A stretch of 64,000 nucleotides of DNA from Bacillota bacterium (lineage in GTDB: Bacteria; Bacillota; Clostridia; Lachnospirales; Lachnospiraceae). The DNA is taken from contig JAEYGZ010000031.1 of assembly GCA_023409535.1 (NCBI GenBank), forward strand, positions 1 through 64,000. The letters are read 5' to 3'. Under the pieces are notes generated by a model. It was not told the origin of the DNA, ran no database searches, and saw only the letters and a list, made by a program, of their open reading frames with translations. Positions 54,135 through 63,477 of the stretch are shown one piece after another. Position 1 is the stretch's first letter; each line of letters opens with the position of its first letter. A program made the position numbers and the translations under genes.

Positions 54135-56044
54135 TATGCAGCCAAGCCTCCAATCAACAGAATCACACCGGCGCACAGAAGACCGATGGAAATCAGATTA
54201 CTCCAAAGAGTTAATCTCTTTACACCAAATGTTCCTTCCATATACCAGTTACGCAGCTCAAGCTTGGTAGTATGTCCTAAGGAATCACGGAAGCTTTCAT
54301 TATCGCCGGCATTGGCACCTGCCATATATACCAGCACTTTTCTGCGCTTAGATCCGCGGTAAATCGGGATAAAGCTGATAGGAAGGATAATCAGCACACT
54401 GAGCATATACAGCATAATCTTTACATCACTGGTACCAATGGGGATTGAGGCTTCCGTATGAAATAACTGGGTTAAGTAAGGCACTAAAGCATATTTTGAT
54501 ATGAGAGGAAATGCGAAAATAGAAACCACCACAAGCGCAGCTTGAATGAAGATCGGGATATGCTCATCCAGGCTGAACTTATGTTTTTCATGTTGCTGAT
54601 CTCTTGCGCTTGTTACCAGCTTGCCCATCCATTTTGTCCAATAGAACAGCGTTGCTGCACTGCCGTAAGCAAGAATAATAACAATGATAATATTATTGGA
54701 ATCCATGAAGGCTTTCATGGCTACCCATTTTGAAATCAACATACCAAATGGAGCCAGGAACATTCCGGCGATACCAATCAGCATATAAATGGAAAGCTTT
54801 CTGGATGCTCCTGAAAGTAAATCCATATCTTCAACATTACGGCTGCCGATCTGGTGTTCAACAGAACCGACAGAAATAAACAGCAGGGATTTGGACACTG
54901 CATGGAATATCACAAGCAGAATTGCCGCCCATAATGATTCCTGCGTACCGATACTTGCACAGATTACAATCAGACCAAGGTTGGCGATTGTTGAGTATGC
55001 CAGAATTTTCTTCGCATCACTTTGTGTGATTGCCATCAGCGAACAAGCCAGGAAGGTAATACCTCCCACAAGGGTAACAATGCGTCCGACTGCAGAATCA
55101 CCAAGCAGCGGAGCCAGACGGATTACAAGATATACGCCTGCCTTAACCATTGTTGCTGAATGCAATAAAGCGGAAGAAGGGGTCGGCGCAACCATGGCTC
55201 CCAATAACCAGCCGGAGAAAGGCAGCTGTGCCGACTTCGTCAGTGCGGCAACGGAAAGCAGAAAGACGGGAACAAGTACTACTGCCTCCGGTTTCATCGC
55301 AACAAGCGCTGATAATTCCAGAGTGCCAAATTTCATTCCTATATAAACAATGGCTGAAGCAAAGGCAAGACCGCCGCCCAGGTTATAAACAAGTGCGCGG
55401 AATGCATTGTTCCTTGCTTCGGTTGTTTTTGTATATCCGATTAACAGGAAGGAACACAGTGTGGTTATCTCCCAGCAGAAATACAGCCAGGTAAGATTAT
55501 TGCTTAATACCAGTCCAAACATAGCGGACAGGAATAAAAACAGGATGGATAAGAAAAAGTTCTTTCTTACCGGGACATCCGTATGATGCTCATGGTAGGA
55601 TTTCATATAGCCTACTGCATACAGAGCGATCATGCTTCCTACGATGCCTACGATCAGTACCATAATAGCGGATAGTTTGTCAAGAACAACGGCCTTCTCA
55701 ATTTCGATACCCTGCTTTTGCGTAAATTCAAACCAGATCATCAAGGGTGTTTGAATTAACGAAAAAACAGATACCAGATACTTTTTGTTCTTGAAACCGA
55801 TTGTGATGACAAATATCGCTACGGCAATCTCAATAAAGGCCATTATATAATCAATAATTTCCTCCTGAGGATAATTGAACGATATTCCGTCGTTAAAATA
55901 AAGAACTACTACCGCCAATGTCATTACTGCGGTAACTACGGCGCTTATGCGTACAAGCATGTCTCTAACTGTGTTATTCCTGATAAGGAATATCAGCAGG
56001 GCCGCTAAAAGAGGAAAAAGGATTAATACTGAAATTGCATTCAT
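54134..56044 (-). CDS. echA: Ech hydrogenase proton-pump subunit EchA (NuoL/antiporter-like)
   Basis: 636 residues, about 14-16 spans. The antiporter motifs are WEITTLCSFLLIGY (key Glu) and TKSAQLPFSGWLLGAMVAPTPSSALLHS-type region (Lys and His residues of the ion path). It moves H+ or Na+ as the hydrogenase turns over, so the complex links ferredoxin oxidation to membrane energy. First gene of the ech-hyp operon, with AAGGTG ahead of the ATG. Confidence 0.94.
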   Translation of the reverse strand: MNAISVLILFPLLAALLIFLIRNNTVRDMLVRISAVVTAVMTLAVVVLYFNDGISFNYPQEEIIDYIMAFIEIAVAIFVITIGFKNKKYLVSVFSLIQTPLMIWFEFTQKQGIEIEKAVVLDKLSAIMVLIVGIVGSMIALYAVGYMKSYHEHHTDVPVRKNFFLSILFLFLSAMFGLVLSNNLTWLYFCWEITTLCSFLLIGYTKTTEARNNAFRALVYNLGGGLAFASAIVYIGMKFGTLELSALVAMKPEAVVLVPVFLLSVAALTKSAQLPFSGWLLGAMVAPTPSSALLHSATMVKAGVYLVIRLAPLLGDSAVGRIVTLVGGITFLACSLMAITQSDAKKILAYSTIANLGLIVICASIGTQESLWAAILLVIFHAVSKSLLFISVGSVEHQIGSRNVEDMDLLSGASRKLSIYMLIGIAGMFLAPFGMLISKWVAMKAFMDSNNIIIVIILAYGSAATLFYWTKWMGKLVTSARDQQHEKHKFSLDEHIPIFIQAALVVVSIFAFPLISKYALVPYLTQLFHTEASIPIGTSDVKIMLYMLSVLIILPISFIPIYRGSKRRKVLVYMAGANAGDNESFRDSLGHTTKLELRNWYMEGTFGVKRLTLWSNLISIGLLCAGVILLIGGLAA

Positions 56045-56089
56045 ATCACGTCACCTTACTTAAGTTATTTGTGGTACCTCAATTATGGC

Positions 56090-56145
56090 AAAAAAAAATC
56101 AACACGCATGAGGTATTGGCTTTTGACACCTCATTGCACCATTGA
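56090..56145 (-). terminator. Intrinsic terminator in the ech operon leader
   Basis: On the minus strand TCAA...GC-ATGAGGT pairs with ACCTCAT-GC...TTGA (56099-56145), followed at once by nine T (56090-56098). It lies between the only good promoter and echA, beginning about nine bases after the predicted start. Likely an attenuator. Confidence 0.75.
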
Positions 56146-56160
56146 TATAAAGCCTTAATG

Positions 56161-56189
56161 ATTATAGCACCGGGTATAAAATTTGACAA
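56161..56189 (-). promoter_or_regulatory. Promoter of the ech-hyp operon
   Basis: Minus-strand TTGTCA (56184-56189), 17-base spacer, perfect TATAAT (56161-56166); predicted start near 56154, leader of about 110 bases. No better promoter was seen closer to echA. Confidence 0.75.
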
Positions 56190-56272
56190 CTATTGTTATA
56201 TAATAAACAAACCTGTATTTTTTGGGAATTTTAATGAATATTATACAATTCTGTCGCTTAAAGAGTTTATGC

Positions 56273-56301
56273 TTGATATTTCGTATAATCGGATATATAA
56301 T
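56273..56301 (+). promoter_or_regulatory. Promoter of serS
   Basis: TTGATA (56273-56278), 17-base spacer, perfect TATAAT (56296-56301). Predicted start near 56308, just before the T-box leader. Confidence 0.8.
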
Positions 56302-56333
56302 AAGAAAAAATGAATACATGAAACTTTTCATTT

Positions 56334-56560
56334 AAAGCGATGATAAAAGCTACGATGATTGATTTTCCCCAGAGAGCCGGTGGTTGGTGTGAACCGGTGA
56401 ACGTCATAATCTTTCCACTTTTGGAGCTGTCGGCGATGAGTCGAAGGCCGGTACCCTTTAGCGTACTGATGAGTGGCTGAATAATTATTCAGCAAGTTGG
56501 GTGGCAACGCGGATTCCTTTCGTCCCATGATTTATTGTATGGGCCAGAGGAATTTTTTTA
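56334..56560 (+). promoter_or_regulatory. T-box riboswitch of serS
   Basis: A classical T-box leader. Stem I carries AGAGAGCCGGTGG and GGTGTGAACCGG; a candidate specifier is UCC (Ser) in CTTTCCACTTTTGGAGC. The T-box core GGGTGGCAACGCGG is at 56499-56512. The terminator has stems ATTCCT/AGGAAT (56513-56518 and 56548-56553) and CCCAT/ATGGG, then seven T. Uncharged tRNA-Ser would stabilise the antiterminator and allow serS transcription. The specifier call is tentative; the T-box itself is clear. Confidence 0.93.
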
Positions 56561-56633
56561 TTGTACAAAATCTTTCTGCCATACATCCTGATCTCTATCA
56601 AACTATGCCTTAAAGCGGCGGAATGGAGGAACA

Positions 56634-57911
56634 ATGTTAGATTTAAAATTTGTAAGAGAAAATCCAGAGGCTGTGAAGCAAAATATCCGTAATAAATTCC
56701 AGGATAATAAGCTTCCCCTGGTCGATGAGGTAATTGCACTTGATGCGGAAAGCAGAAATGCCAAGCAGGAAGCGGATAATCTGCGGTTTGAGCGAAATAA
56801 AATCTCCAAAGAGATTGGCGGTCTGATGGCAAAGGGTCAAAAGGCGGAAGCAGAGGAATTAAAGAAAAAGGTGGCTGCCGATTCTGAGCGCCTTGCCGAG
56901 CTTGAGGTTACGGAAACCGAGCTTGAAGAAAAGATCAAAAAGATCATGATGACTATTCCGAATATCATCGATCCCAGTGTTCCCATCGGCAAGGACGACA
57001 GTGAAAATGTCGAGGTGAAGCGGTATGGTGAACCTCTTGTTCCCGATTTTGAGATTCCCTATCACACTGAGATTATGGAAAAGTTAAGCGGTATCGATCT
57101 TGAAAGTGCAAGAAAGGTTGCCGGAAACGGTTTCTATTATCTGATGGGCAATATTGCAAGACTGCACTCTGCTGTTATCTCCTATGCAAGAGATTTCATG
57201 ATTGACCGCGGCTTTACCTACTGCATCCCTCCTTTTATGATCCGCAGCGAAGTCGTAACCGGTGTTATGAGCTTTGCGGAAATGGATGCAATGATGTATA
57301 AAATTGAAGGGGAAGACCTTTATCTCATCGGTACCAGCGAGCATTCCATGATCGGTAAATACATCGATACTATCGTACAGGAGGATACCCTTCCTCATGC
57401 TCTGACCAGCTATTCCCCGTGTTTTCGTAAGGAAAAGGGTGCACACGGTCTGGAGGAAAGAGGTGTTTACCGCATCCACCAGTTTGAAAAACAGGAAATG
57501 ATCGTTGTTTGTAAGCCGGAAGACAGCATGGCATGGTTTGATAAGCTATGGCAGAACACGGTAGACCTCTTCCGCACTCTGGATATTCCCGTTCGTACCC
57601 TGGAATGCTGCTCCGGAGATCTTGCCGATCTTAAAGTGAAATCCATTGATGTTGAAGCCTGGTCCCCCAGACAGAAGAAATACTTTGAGGTAGGAAGCTG
57701 CTCTAACTTAGGTGATGCACAGGCACGCCGCCTAAAGATCCGTGTGGTTGGGGAAGGCGGCAAATACTTTGCCCATACCCTGAATAATACAGTGGTTGCT
57801 CCTCCCCGTATGCTGATCGCATTCCTGGAGAATAACCTGAATGCAGACGGCTCCATCAATATTCCCGCTGCATTACAGCCTTATATGGGTGGGCTGAAGG
57901 TTATCAAATAA
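56634..57911 (+). CDS. serS: Seryl-tRNA synthetase
   Basis: 425 residues, class II synthetase of normal length. N-terminal helical arm (about 1-105) with the charged coiled coil that binds tRNA; core motifs PPFMIRSEVVTGVM, SPCFRKEKGAHG (motif 2) and class II motif 3 near NNTVVAPPRMLIAFLEN. Attaches serine to tRNA-Ser. Controlled by the upstream T-box; ribosome site GGAGGAA just before the ATG. Confidence 0.98.
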   Translation: MLDLKFVRENPEAVKQNIRNKFQDNKLPLVDEVIALDAESRNAKQEADNLRFERNKISKEIGGLMAKGQKAEAEELKKKVAADSERLAELEVTETELEEKIKKIMMTIPNIIDPSVPIGKDDSENVEVKRYGEPLVPDFEIPYHTEIMEKLSGIDLESARKVAGNGFYYLMGNIARLHSAVISYARDFMIDRGFTYCIPPFMIRSEVVTGVMSFAEMDAMMYKIEGEDLYLIGTSEHSMIGKYIDTIVQEDTLPHALTSYSPCFRKEKGAHGLEERGVYRIHQFEKQEMIVVCKPEDSMAWFDKLWQNTVDLFRTLDIPVRTLECCSGDLADLKVKSIDVEAWSPRQKKYFEVGSCSNLGDAQARRLKIRVVGEGGKYFAHTLNNTVVAPPRMLIAFLENNLNADGSINIPAALQPYMGGLKVIK

Positions 57912-57949
57912 TAGCCGGACATTACAAACATCTGATAATACGTTGATAC

Positions 57950-57984
57950 AAAAGGGAGTCTGTGAAATATCACCGGCTCCCTTT
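57950..57984 (+). terminator. Terminator after serS
   Basis: AAAGGGAG (57951-57958) pairs with CTCCCTTT (57977-57984) with an inner GTGA/TCAC stem. The downstream T content is modest. It lies in the gap between convergent serS and the chemotaxis gene and could serve both. Confidence 0.6.
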
Positions 57985-58049
57985 GCTGTTGTCTGTCATC
58001 AAATTCAGTATATATCATATGCGAACAAAAAAATAAAACTAACCGGCTC

Positions 58050-60173
58050 TTATTCCAGAACAAACTGCCGGACCTCAGTCTCCAGAGCCTGCGCATTTTC
58101 ATTAAGCTCCTTTGATAAGTCTCTTAATGCCGTAATCGTTTCCAGTTGTTTCTGTGTTGTTTCATTCACGGAAATAACCGCTGCCGCAGTCTGCTGTGAT
58201 ATCGCCGATATATCCTCGATTGCCGATAAGGTCCCGACCCTGGATGTATTAATGGTTACTATATTATCCGTAATCATACCGACATTATCGATCAGCTTTT
58301 CCACATACAGGCTTAAATTCTTCAGGGAACATTCCGTATCATGAACCGCCGTCTCCTGTCCTGATATAACTTCATCAGCTTCATTCGCAATGTTAACCGT
58401 ATTCTTTGTCTGGAGCTGGATTTCCTTAATCAGCTTCTCTACTTCTTTTACCGAGCCTATCGATTGGTCGGCAAGTTTTCTTATTCCCTCGGCGATGACA
58501 GCAAACCCTTTTCCGGCAGCACCGCTTCTTGCAGCTTCAATCGAAGCATTCAATGACAGCAAATTTGTCTGACTGGCTATTTCATTTATAGTTTCAATTA
58601 TTTTACTGATTGATTTTGATTTGTCCTCCAGAACACCTATACTTTCAATCACCCGTTCCGTTATATTTGAGGTATCCTTTGCCTTCGTGTTTAAAACAGA
58701 CATCGATTGAATTCCTGCGGAAACACTATCCTTTGTTTCAATTGCTATCTTGCTGATTTCACCTGCTTTTCCATTGACAATCTGAATTTTTTCCGACAGA
58801 TTGTCCATTAACTCCAAACAATGTTCCGTATTCTGGGCTTGCTGAGTAACTCCCATCTGTATCTCATTAATCGATTCAGATATGCCCTGCACCGCATTAT
58901 AAAATATGGCGGAAGCATTTGTCACTTCCTCCGAGGATTCCATAACGGTTCCGCTCTGCAGCTTTACCTTTTCTATCAGTCCCCTCATATTATCTATGGT
59001 ACTGTTGATACCCAAGGCTAATGTATGAAATTCATCTTTATTTTTTACCTTAAGCTTAACCGCAAGATTTCCATGTGATACTTTATCCAGAACCGTTATG
59101 ATCGCTTCAATAACAAGCTTGATACCGGATGTCATCCATAATCCAATCATGATAGCTATCATACACGCGGCAACAACAAGTATGATTGTTAATTTTTTTA
59201 TACTGCTGACCTTCTCTACTATATTCTGCTCCGGTATTAATGCACAAACCGTTGCGCCGGTATCTCCTACCTTTGCACAGATAAAGAGGTTGTTTTTCCC
59301 ATTAAAATCAATATTCCTGCTTATTACCTTCTCTTCCGATACAATTGCTTTCTGGTAAAAATCCTGTGTACTAAAAATACGTGCCGCACGATCGGAAGCT
59401 GTGGTTATCAGCTCTCTCCCATCCTCTGTTGTAAAGCCGACAATACATCCGTCGCCAAAATCCAAATTCGCCAGAATACCTTTCAGTGCTTCCGAACTAA
59501 TATCGAATATAATGCAGGCATCGGAATTAAAACCAACAACATATCGAAATGCATATCCATTTACTTCCACTCCCAAGGCTTCATCCAGATAACTGCAAGT
59601 TCCTATCCAATATTTTGCATTGGAGGCCTGTTCCAGTTTTTTACCCTCCTCTGTTTCCAGAAACGGATGATACATCTTGGGTTCCGATTGATTTGCCGTT
59701 GTCATGGTATCTATTCTATCCGATAAAATATGTATATTTTCAATAAAATCGTCCGACACCTGCTCTGCCTGTATTTCTTCCCTTACACTTTCCTTACTGT
59801 TGGCATTCTCAACAATATCATCAATTCCTTTAAAATATTCCTTAATATCTGAATTAGTAATATACCGGACAGCCTTTGCCTTTACTGCTTCAAAGCCAAA
59901 ATTTAAATACTCGCTTGTTATTTTCATAGATTGCAGGCTTGCCTCTTTATATTTATCGGTAATTGTTTCAGCGGCTTTATGATATGATATCATTCCTATT
60001 ATAATAACAAATGCAACAGGAACAAGAAATGATAAGATTAATTTAACTGCAATACTGTCTCGCGTGATAAGCGAATTCTTCCTGATATGATTCGTATCTT
60101 TCTTTCTGTCTTTTACCGGCCTGTTCTTGAAAAAGAAACCTTTTTTCTGTCCGTTCTTCATCATTTGTATCAT
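58050..60173 (-). CDS. Methyl-accepting chemotaxis protein
   Basis: About 707 residues from the ATG at 60173 (GGAGG five bases ahead). A basic N-terminal tail, a first span (about 42-62: FLVPVAFVIIIGMISY), a large extracytoplasmic Cache-like sensor to about 325, a second span (LTIILVVAACMIAIMIGLW), HAMP (KVSHGNLAVKLKVK) and a long cytoplasmic signalling coil with the receptor hairpin tip SQTNLLSLNASIEAARSGAAGKGFAVIAEGIRKL-type region. The ligand is unknown. Separate from the sugar dehydrogenase genes next door on the same strand. Confidence 0.95.
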   Translation of the reverse strand: MIQMMKNGQKKGFFFKNRPVKDRKKDTNHIRKNSLITRDSIAVKLILSFLVPVAFVIIIGMISYHKAAETITDKYKEASLQSMKITSEYLNFGFEAVKAKAVRYITNSDIKEYFKGIDDIVENANSKESVREEIQAEQVSDDFIENIHILSDRIDTMTTANQSEPKMYHPFLETEEGKKLEQASNAKYWIGTCSYLDEALGVEVNGYAFRYVVGFNSDACIIFDISSEALKGILANLDFGDGCIVGFTTEDGRELITTASDRAARIFSTQDFYQKAIVSEEKVISRNIDFNGKNNLFICAKVGDTGATVCALIPEQNIVEKVSSIKKLTIILVVAACMIAIMIGLWMTSGIKLVIEAIITVLDKVSHGNLAVKLKVKNKDEFHTLALGINSTIDNMRGLIEKVKLQSGTVMESSEEVTNASAIFYNAVQGISESINEIQMGVTQQAQNTEHCLELMDNLSEKIQIVNGKAGEISKIAIETKDSVSAGIQSMSVLNTKAKDTSNITERVIESIGVLEDKSKSISKIIETINEIASQTNLLSLNASIEAARSGAAGKGFAVIAEGIRKLADQSIGSVKEVEKLIKEIQLQTKNTVNIANEADEVISGQETAVHDTECSLKNLSLYVEKLIDNVGMITDNIVTINTSRVGTLSAIEDISAISQQTAAAVISVNETTQKQLETITALRDLSKELNENAQALETEVRQFVLE

Positions 60174-60232
60174 AATATCCTCCATCCTTACGAAAACCTT
60201 TGGATCCGGGCGTAAGCGGCCCGGTATAGTTC

Positions 60233-61258
60233 CTATCCTTCTATTCTGCGCTTTTGCTTACCGCTTTTATAGATGGCACAAACCAATTCCTGCGTTGACA
60301 TTATTTCGTCCGCAGTATTTCGCGGTATCTCACCGGTTTCAAGACAATGGTACAAATTTTCAATTTCTTTCCCATGGCTGACTCCCCAGTACTGCTTCAC
60401 ATCACCGTAATCAAACGTCTCATTCGGATTACGGTCCGCCATAGACTGGTGACCATCATAAAAAGTAATCATCGCTTTTTCACCTGTCAGCTTTACAATT
60501 CCCTTTTCACAATGCAGCTCAATTTCTACCGGCGCATCATAGGTATAATAATTAATTGCATAAAAGGATGCTTTCACTCCGTTTTCATAGCATATTACGC
60601 CTTCTGCGCAATCCTCCACTTTTATGATATTATGGGCGCGGGTGCTGATAGCAGCGTCAACATATTGAATTTTACTGTTAATAAACCAGTTCATTAAATC
60701 CAGGGTATGGATTGCCTGATCAATGATTACTCCGCCGCCCTCTTTCTCCCACGTACCCTTCCAATCACTTTTTAAATAATATTCATCCGAGCGGTTCCAG
60801 GTAACCAGAAGTCTTGCCGATAATATTTTACCCAGTTCGCCGGAAGCCAGCGTGCTTTTTATCAGCATTGAACCAGGATTGTATCTGTTTTGAAAGCTTA
60901 CCTGCATAACCACTTGATTATCACGGGCCGCTTTTTGCATTGCATATGCATCAGTAATATGAATGGCCATCGGCTTTTCCGTCAGAATATTCACTTTATG
61001 TTCTGCCGCATAGATTGCCATTTCAGGATGCAGATAATGCGGTGTACAGATATGCACCACATCCAGATCCTCTTTATCAATCATTTCCTTATAATCCAGA
61101 TAATAATTACATTGATATTTTTCAGCCGTTGATTTTGCCAAAGACTCTTTATTATCGCAAACAGCAGCAAGAATGGCGTTGCTTTGCTTTGTTACCGATA
61201 CGGCATGCATCGGAAAGATATGGCCGCACCCAATAATTCCTGCTCTAAATTTCTTCAT
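60233..61258 (-). CDS. Gfo/Idh/MocA-family oxidoreductase (1)
   Basis: 341 residues. N-terminal Rossmann domain with AGIIGCGHIFPMHA for NAD(P) binding, EKPMAIHITDAYAM with the family EKP lysine, and the conserved VIIDQAIHTLDLMNWF His motif. Such enzymes oxidise or reduce inositols, sugars or amino-sugar derivatives. It is third in a set of three paralogues on one strand; the gap to the second is 14 bases, so they are likely cotranscribed. Confidence 0.9.
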   Translation of the reverse strand: MKKFRAGIIGCGHIFPMHAVSVTKQSNAILAAVCDNKESLAKSTAEKYQCNYYLDYKEMIDKEDLDVVHICTPHYLHPEMAIYAAEHKVNILTEKPMAIHITDAYAMQKAARDNQVVMQVSFQNRYNPGSMLIKSTLASGELGKILSARLLVTWNRSDEYYLKSDWKGTWEKEGGGVIIDQAIHTLDLMNWFINSKIQYVDAAISTRAHNIIKVEDCAEGVICYENGVKASFYAINYYTYDAPVEIELHCEKGIVKLTGEKAMITFYDGHQSMADRNPNETFDYGDVKQYWGVSHGKEIENLYHCLETGEIPRNTADEIMSTQELVCAIYKSGKQKRRIEG

Positions 61259-61272
61259 CCGTATCCTTCTCC

Positions 61273-62277
61273 TTACAGTTTGATGCGCTCCACCTCTACC
61301 GGCTTATGGGCAGCACTTGATTTATATGCGGCAAGCGCCACTTCCATTGCCTTGGCGCCGTCCATACCGGAAGCATTCGGATATTTTCCGGTTCTGCAGA
61401 CATTAACAAACTCACGCATTAATCCTTCATCACCGTTTTCATTCCATACCAAATCATCCGTTAACTGATTCGCCGAATCATAAATACGCTCTGTTTGTCC
61501 AAAGGCCTTTAACTCAAGCACTCCCCTGGTACCGATAATTTCCATATCAACCTGAGGCCAGATTGGATAATTCCTATGATGTGCCCAACTGCAATCAATG
61601 GTTGCAAATACTCCATTTTCAAATTCCAGATTTACAATTCCGCAGTCATCAATGTTTTTATTATGTATTAGGCTTCCGCTTTCACAGTATACTTTTTTAC
61701 ATTCGCTGTTGAGGAACCATCTCATTAAATCAGATAAATGAACCGTATGATCCATTACACAGCCGCCGCCTGCAAGTGCCGGATCAATGAACCAACCCGA
61801 CGGCATTTTGCCGTGATTAATTCCGGTGATACATAGTATTTCACCGATTTCTCCGGCATCAATCTGATTTTTTGCCTCAATAACATTTGGGTTAAAGCGC
61901 ATTGGAAATGCGGTCATGATTCTGATTTTATTTTTTTCTGCAGCAATAAGCATCTTTTCAGCGGATTCTATATCCACAGCAAATGGTTTTTCAACCAGCA
62001 CATGCTTTCCTTCCTTTGCCGCGTCCACAGCAGCCTGACAATGCATTCTGTTATTCGTACATACGACAACACCGTCAATATCTGTTTTTAACAGCTGATG
62101 ATAGTCGTTATAATATTTGGTATGAAATTCAGTTGCCATCCGGGTTCCCTTAAATTCATCCGTATCCGCGATACCCGCCACTTCAACGTCCTCCAAACCG
62201 GTTAACACTTTTGTATAGCTTAAGGCATGCATATGTTCAAAGCTTATGATACCGATCTTAATCTTTTTATTGCTCAT
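61273..62277 (-). CDS. Gfo/Idh/MocA-family oxidoreductase (2)
   Basis: 334 residues from the ATG at 62277 (GGAGG six bases ahead). IKIGIISFEHMHALSY replaces the usual glycine-rich start, so the nucleotide site is atypical; VEKPFAVDIESAEKM and GGCVMDHTVHLSDLMRWF are typical. Middle of the trio; the paralogues are clearly different, so they probably act on successive intermediates or different substrates. Confidence 0.88.
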   Translation of the reverse strand: MSNKKIKIGIISFEHMHALSYTKVLTGLEDVEVAGIADTDEFKGTRMATEFHTKYYNDYHQLLKTDIDGVVVCTNNRMHCQAAVDAAKEGKHVLVEKPFAVDIESAEKMLIAAEKNKIRIMTAFPMRFNPNVIEAKNQIDAGEIGEILCITGINHGKMPSGWFIDPALAGGGCVMDHTVHLSDLMRWFLNSECKKVYCESGSLIHNKNIDDCGIVNLEFENGVFATIDCSWAHHRNYPIWPQVDMEIIGTRGVLELKAFGQTERIYDSANQLTDDLVWNENGDEGLMREFVNVCRTGKYPNASGMDGAKAMEVALAAYKSSAAHKPVEVERIKL

Positions 62278-62293
62278 AAAAAACCTCCACGCC

Positions 62294-62318
62294 GCCAATG
62301 CCCGCGAATTCGGGCATC
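62294..62318. repeat. Short repeat/hairpin between oxidoreductase genes
   Basis: GCCAATGCCCGCGAA (62294-62308), the same 15 bases as at 33382-33396; here ATGCCCG-CGAATT-CGGGCAT closes it into a hairpin. It lies just ahead of the ribosome site of the second oxidoreductase. Confidence 0.45.
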
Positions 62319-62374
62319 AGCACAATATTGCAAAGCAAATTGTAAATAATTCACTTTACTGCCTGTCTGCTCCT

Positions 62375-63370
62375 TTACAATGTTACAGGTAAACCTGTTT
62401 TTGAGGATTCAATTGCTGCCAGCGCCACCTGAAGTGCATTTATAGCTTCATTCCCTGTTATTGTCACAGGTAAATCATTTTCAACACAATGCACAAACTC
62501 CCTTAATTCAGATTGATACGGCTCTATTGCACCCGCAATTGGTGACAGATAGCTGGTAATCAGATGACCGTCAGCCGAATCATTTGTCTGCTTTTTCAAA
62601 CCGCAATTCTCCAGGCTGTCATATTCAATCTGACCGTTCGTACCAATAATCTCAAAGGTTGTACGAAAAACCGCTCCCTGCGGATAGGCCCAGCTTCCTT
62701 CCACATGTGCTATCGTACCGTTTTTTAAACGTAAGGTAGCAATGCAATGGTCCTGTTCCAATACTTCCCCGTGAAAGCTGCGTGCAAAGATTCTGTCCAC
62801 CTCGCCAAAGTAATGATTGATCCAATCAAAATCATGAATAATTAAGTCCATGATAGGGCCGCCGCTCTTCTCATAATCCAGATACCAGCCTTCCCAGCTC
62901 CATTTCGGAAATCCTTGATTTCTGGTGGTGCGGATTAACCGCGGAACACCGATTTTCTCTTTTTCAACCGCTTCCACGGCACTTTTATATGCAGGAAAAT
63001 ATCTTACGACATGACCTACGGTAAATTTTACTCCCTCTTCTTCGGAAGTTCGAACCATTTCATAAGCATCTTCCAAATTCAAAGCAATCGGTTTTTCACA
63101 AAAAACATGTTTTTTCGCTTTCATAGCAATAAGAGCATAGGTTTTATGCATATAAGTAGGAAGACAAATGTCCACCATATCTACGTTCTCATTCTCCAGC
63201 ATTTCCTCTAAAGATGAATAAATTCTGGAAGTATTGATCTCTGCTATCCTTTGCGCCTTTTCTTTATCTATGTCGCATACGGCAACTAAATCAGCATTAT
63301 CAATATGTTGGTAGCTGTATGCATGAGAACGTCCCATCGTCCCACAGCCAATCAAGGCAACATTTATCAT
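62375..63370 (-). CDS. Gfo/Idh/MocA-family oxidoreductase (3)
   Basis: 331 residues from the ATG at 63370 (AAGGAG about ten bases ahead). NVALIGCGTMGRSHAY for NAD(P) binding, CEKPIALNLEDAYEM and GPIMDLIIHDFDWINHYF. First of the three paralogues, 107 bases downstream of the PHP gene. Substrate unknown; catabolism or interconversion of an inositol- or sugar-like compound is the likely theme. Confidence 0.9.
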   Translation of the reverse strand: MINVALIGCGTMGRSHAYSYQHIDNADLVAVCDIDKEKAQRIAEINTSRIYSSLEEMLENENVDMVDICLPTYMHKTYALIAMKAKKHVFCEKPIALNLEDAYEMVRTSEEEGVKFTVGHVVRYFPAYKSAVEAVEKEKIGVPRLIRTTRNQGFPKWSWEGWYLDYEKSGGPIMDLIIHDFDWINHYFGEVDRIFARSFHGEVLEQDHCIATLRLKNGTIAHVEGSWAYPQGAVFRTTFEIIGTNGQIEYDSLENCGLKKQTNDSADGHLITSYLSPIAGAIEPYQSELREFVHCVENDLPVTITGNEAINALQVALAAIESSKTGLPVTL

Positions 63371-63477
63371 ATAAAATCGTCTCCTTATATTCTGATATCG
63401 TGACTGTTCAGTCACTGCGGTTCTAACGAACCTGCGCATTTGTGCGCCTTTGCACTGCTAAACATGCTGAAAACGTA

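Noticed and set aside
54789..55346. 185-codon plus-strand frame inside echA
   Set aside because: Mirror of conserved membrane-protein codons; composition is typical of an antisense shadow.
56183..56204. Plus-strand TTGACA near a TATAAT-like sequence in the echA-serS gap
   Set aside because: Spacing is only about 10 bases, too short; the serS promoter at 56273-56301 is far better.
60206..60224. CCGGGC/GCCCGG hairpin between the chemotaxis and first oxidoreductase genes
   Set aside because: Stem of six pairs with no U-run on either strand; too weak to call a terminator.
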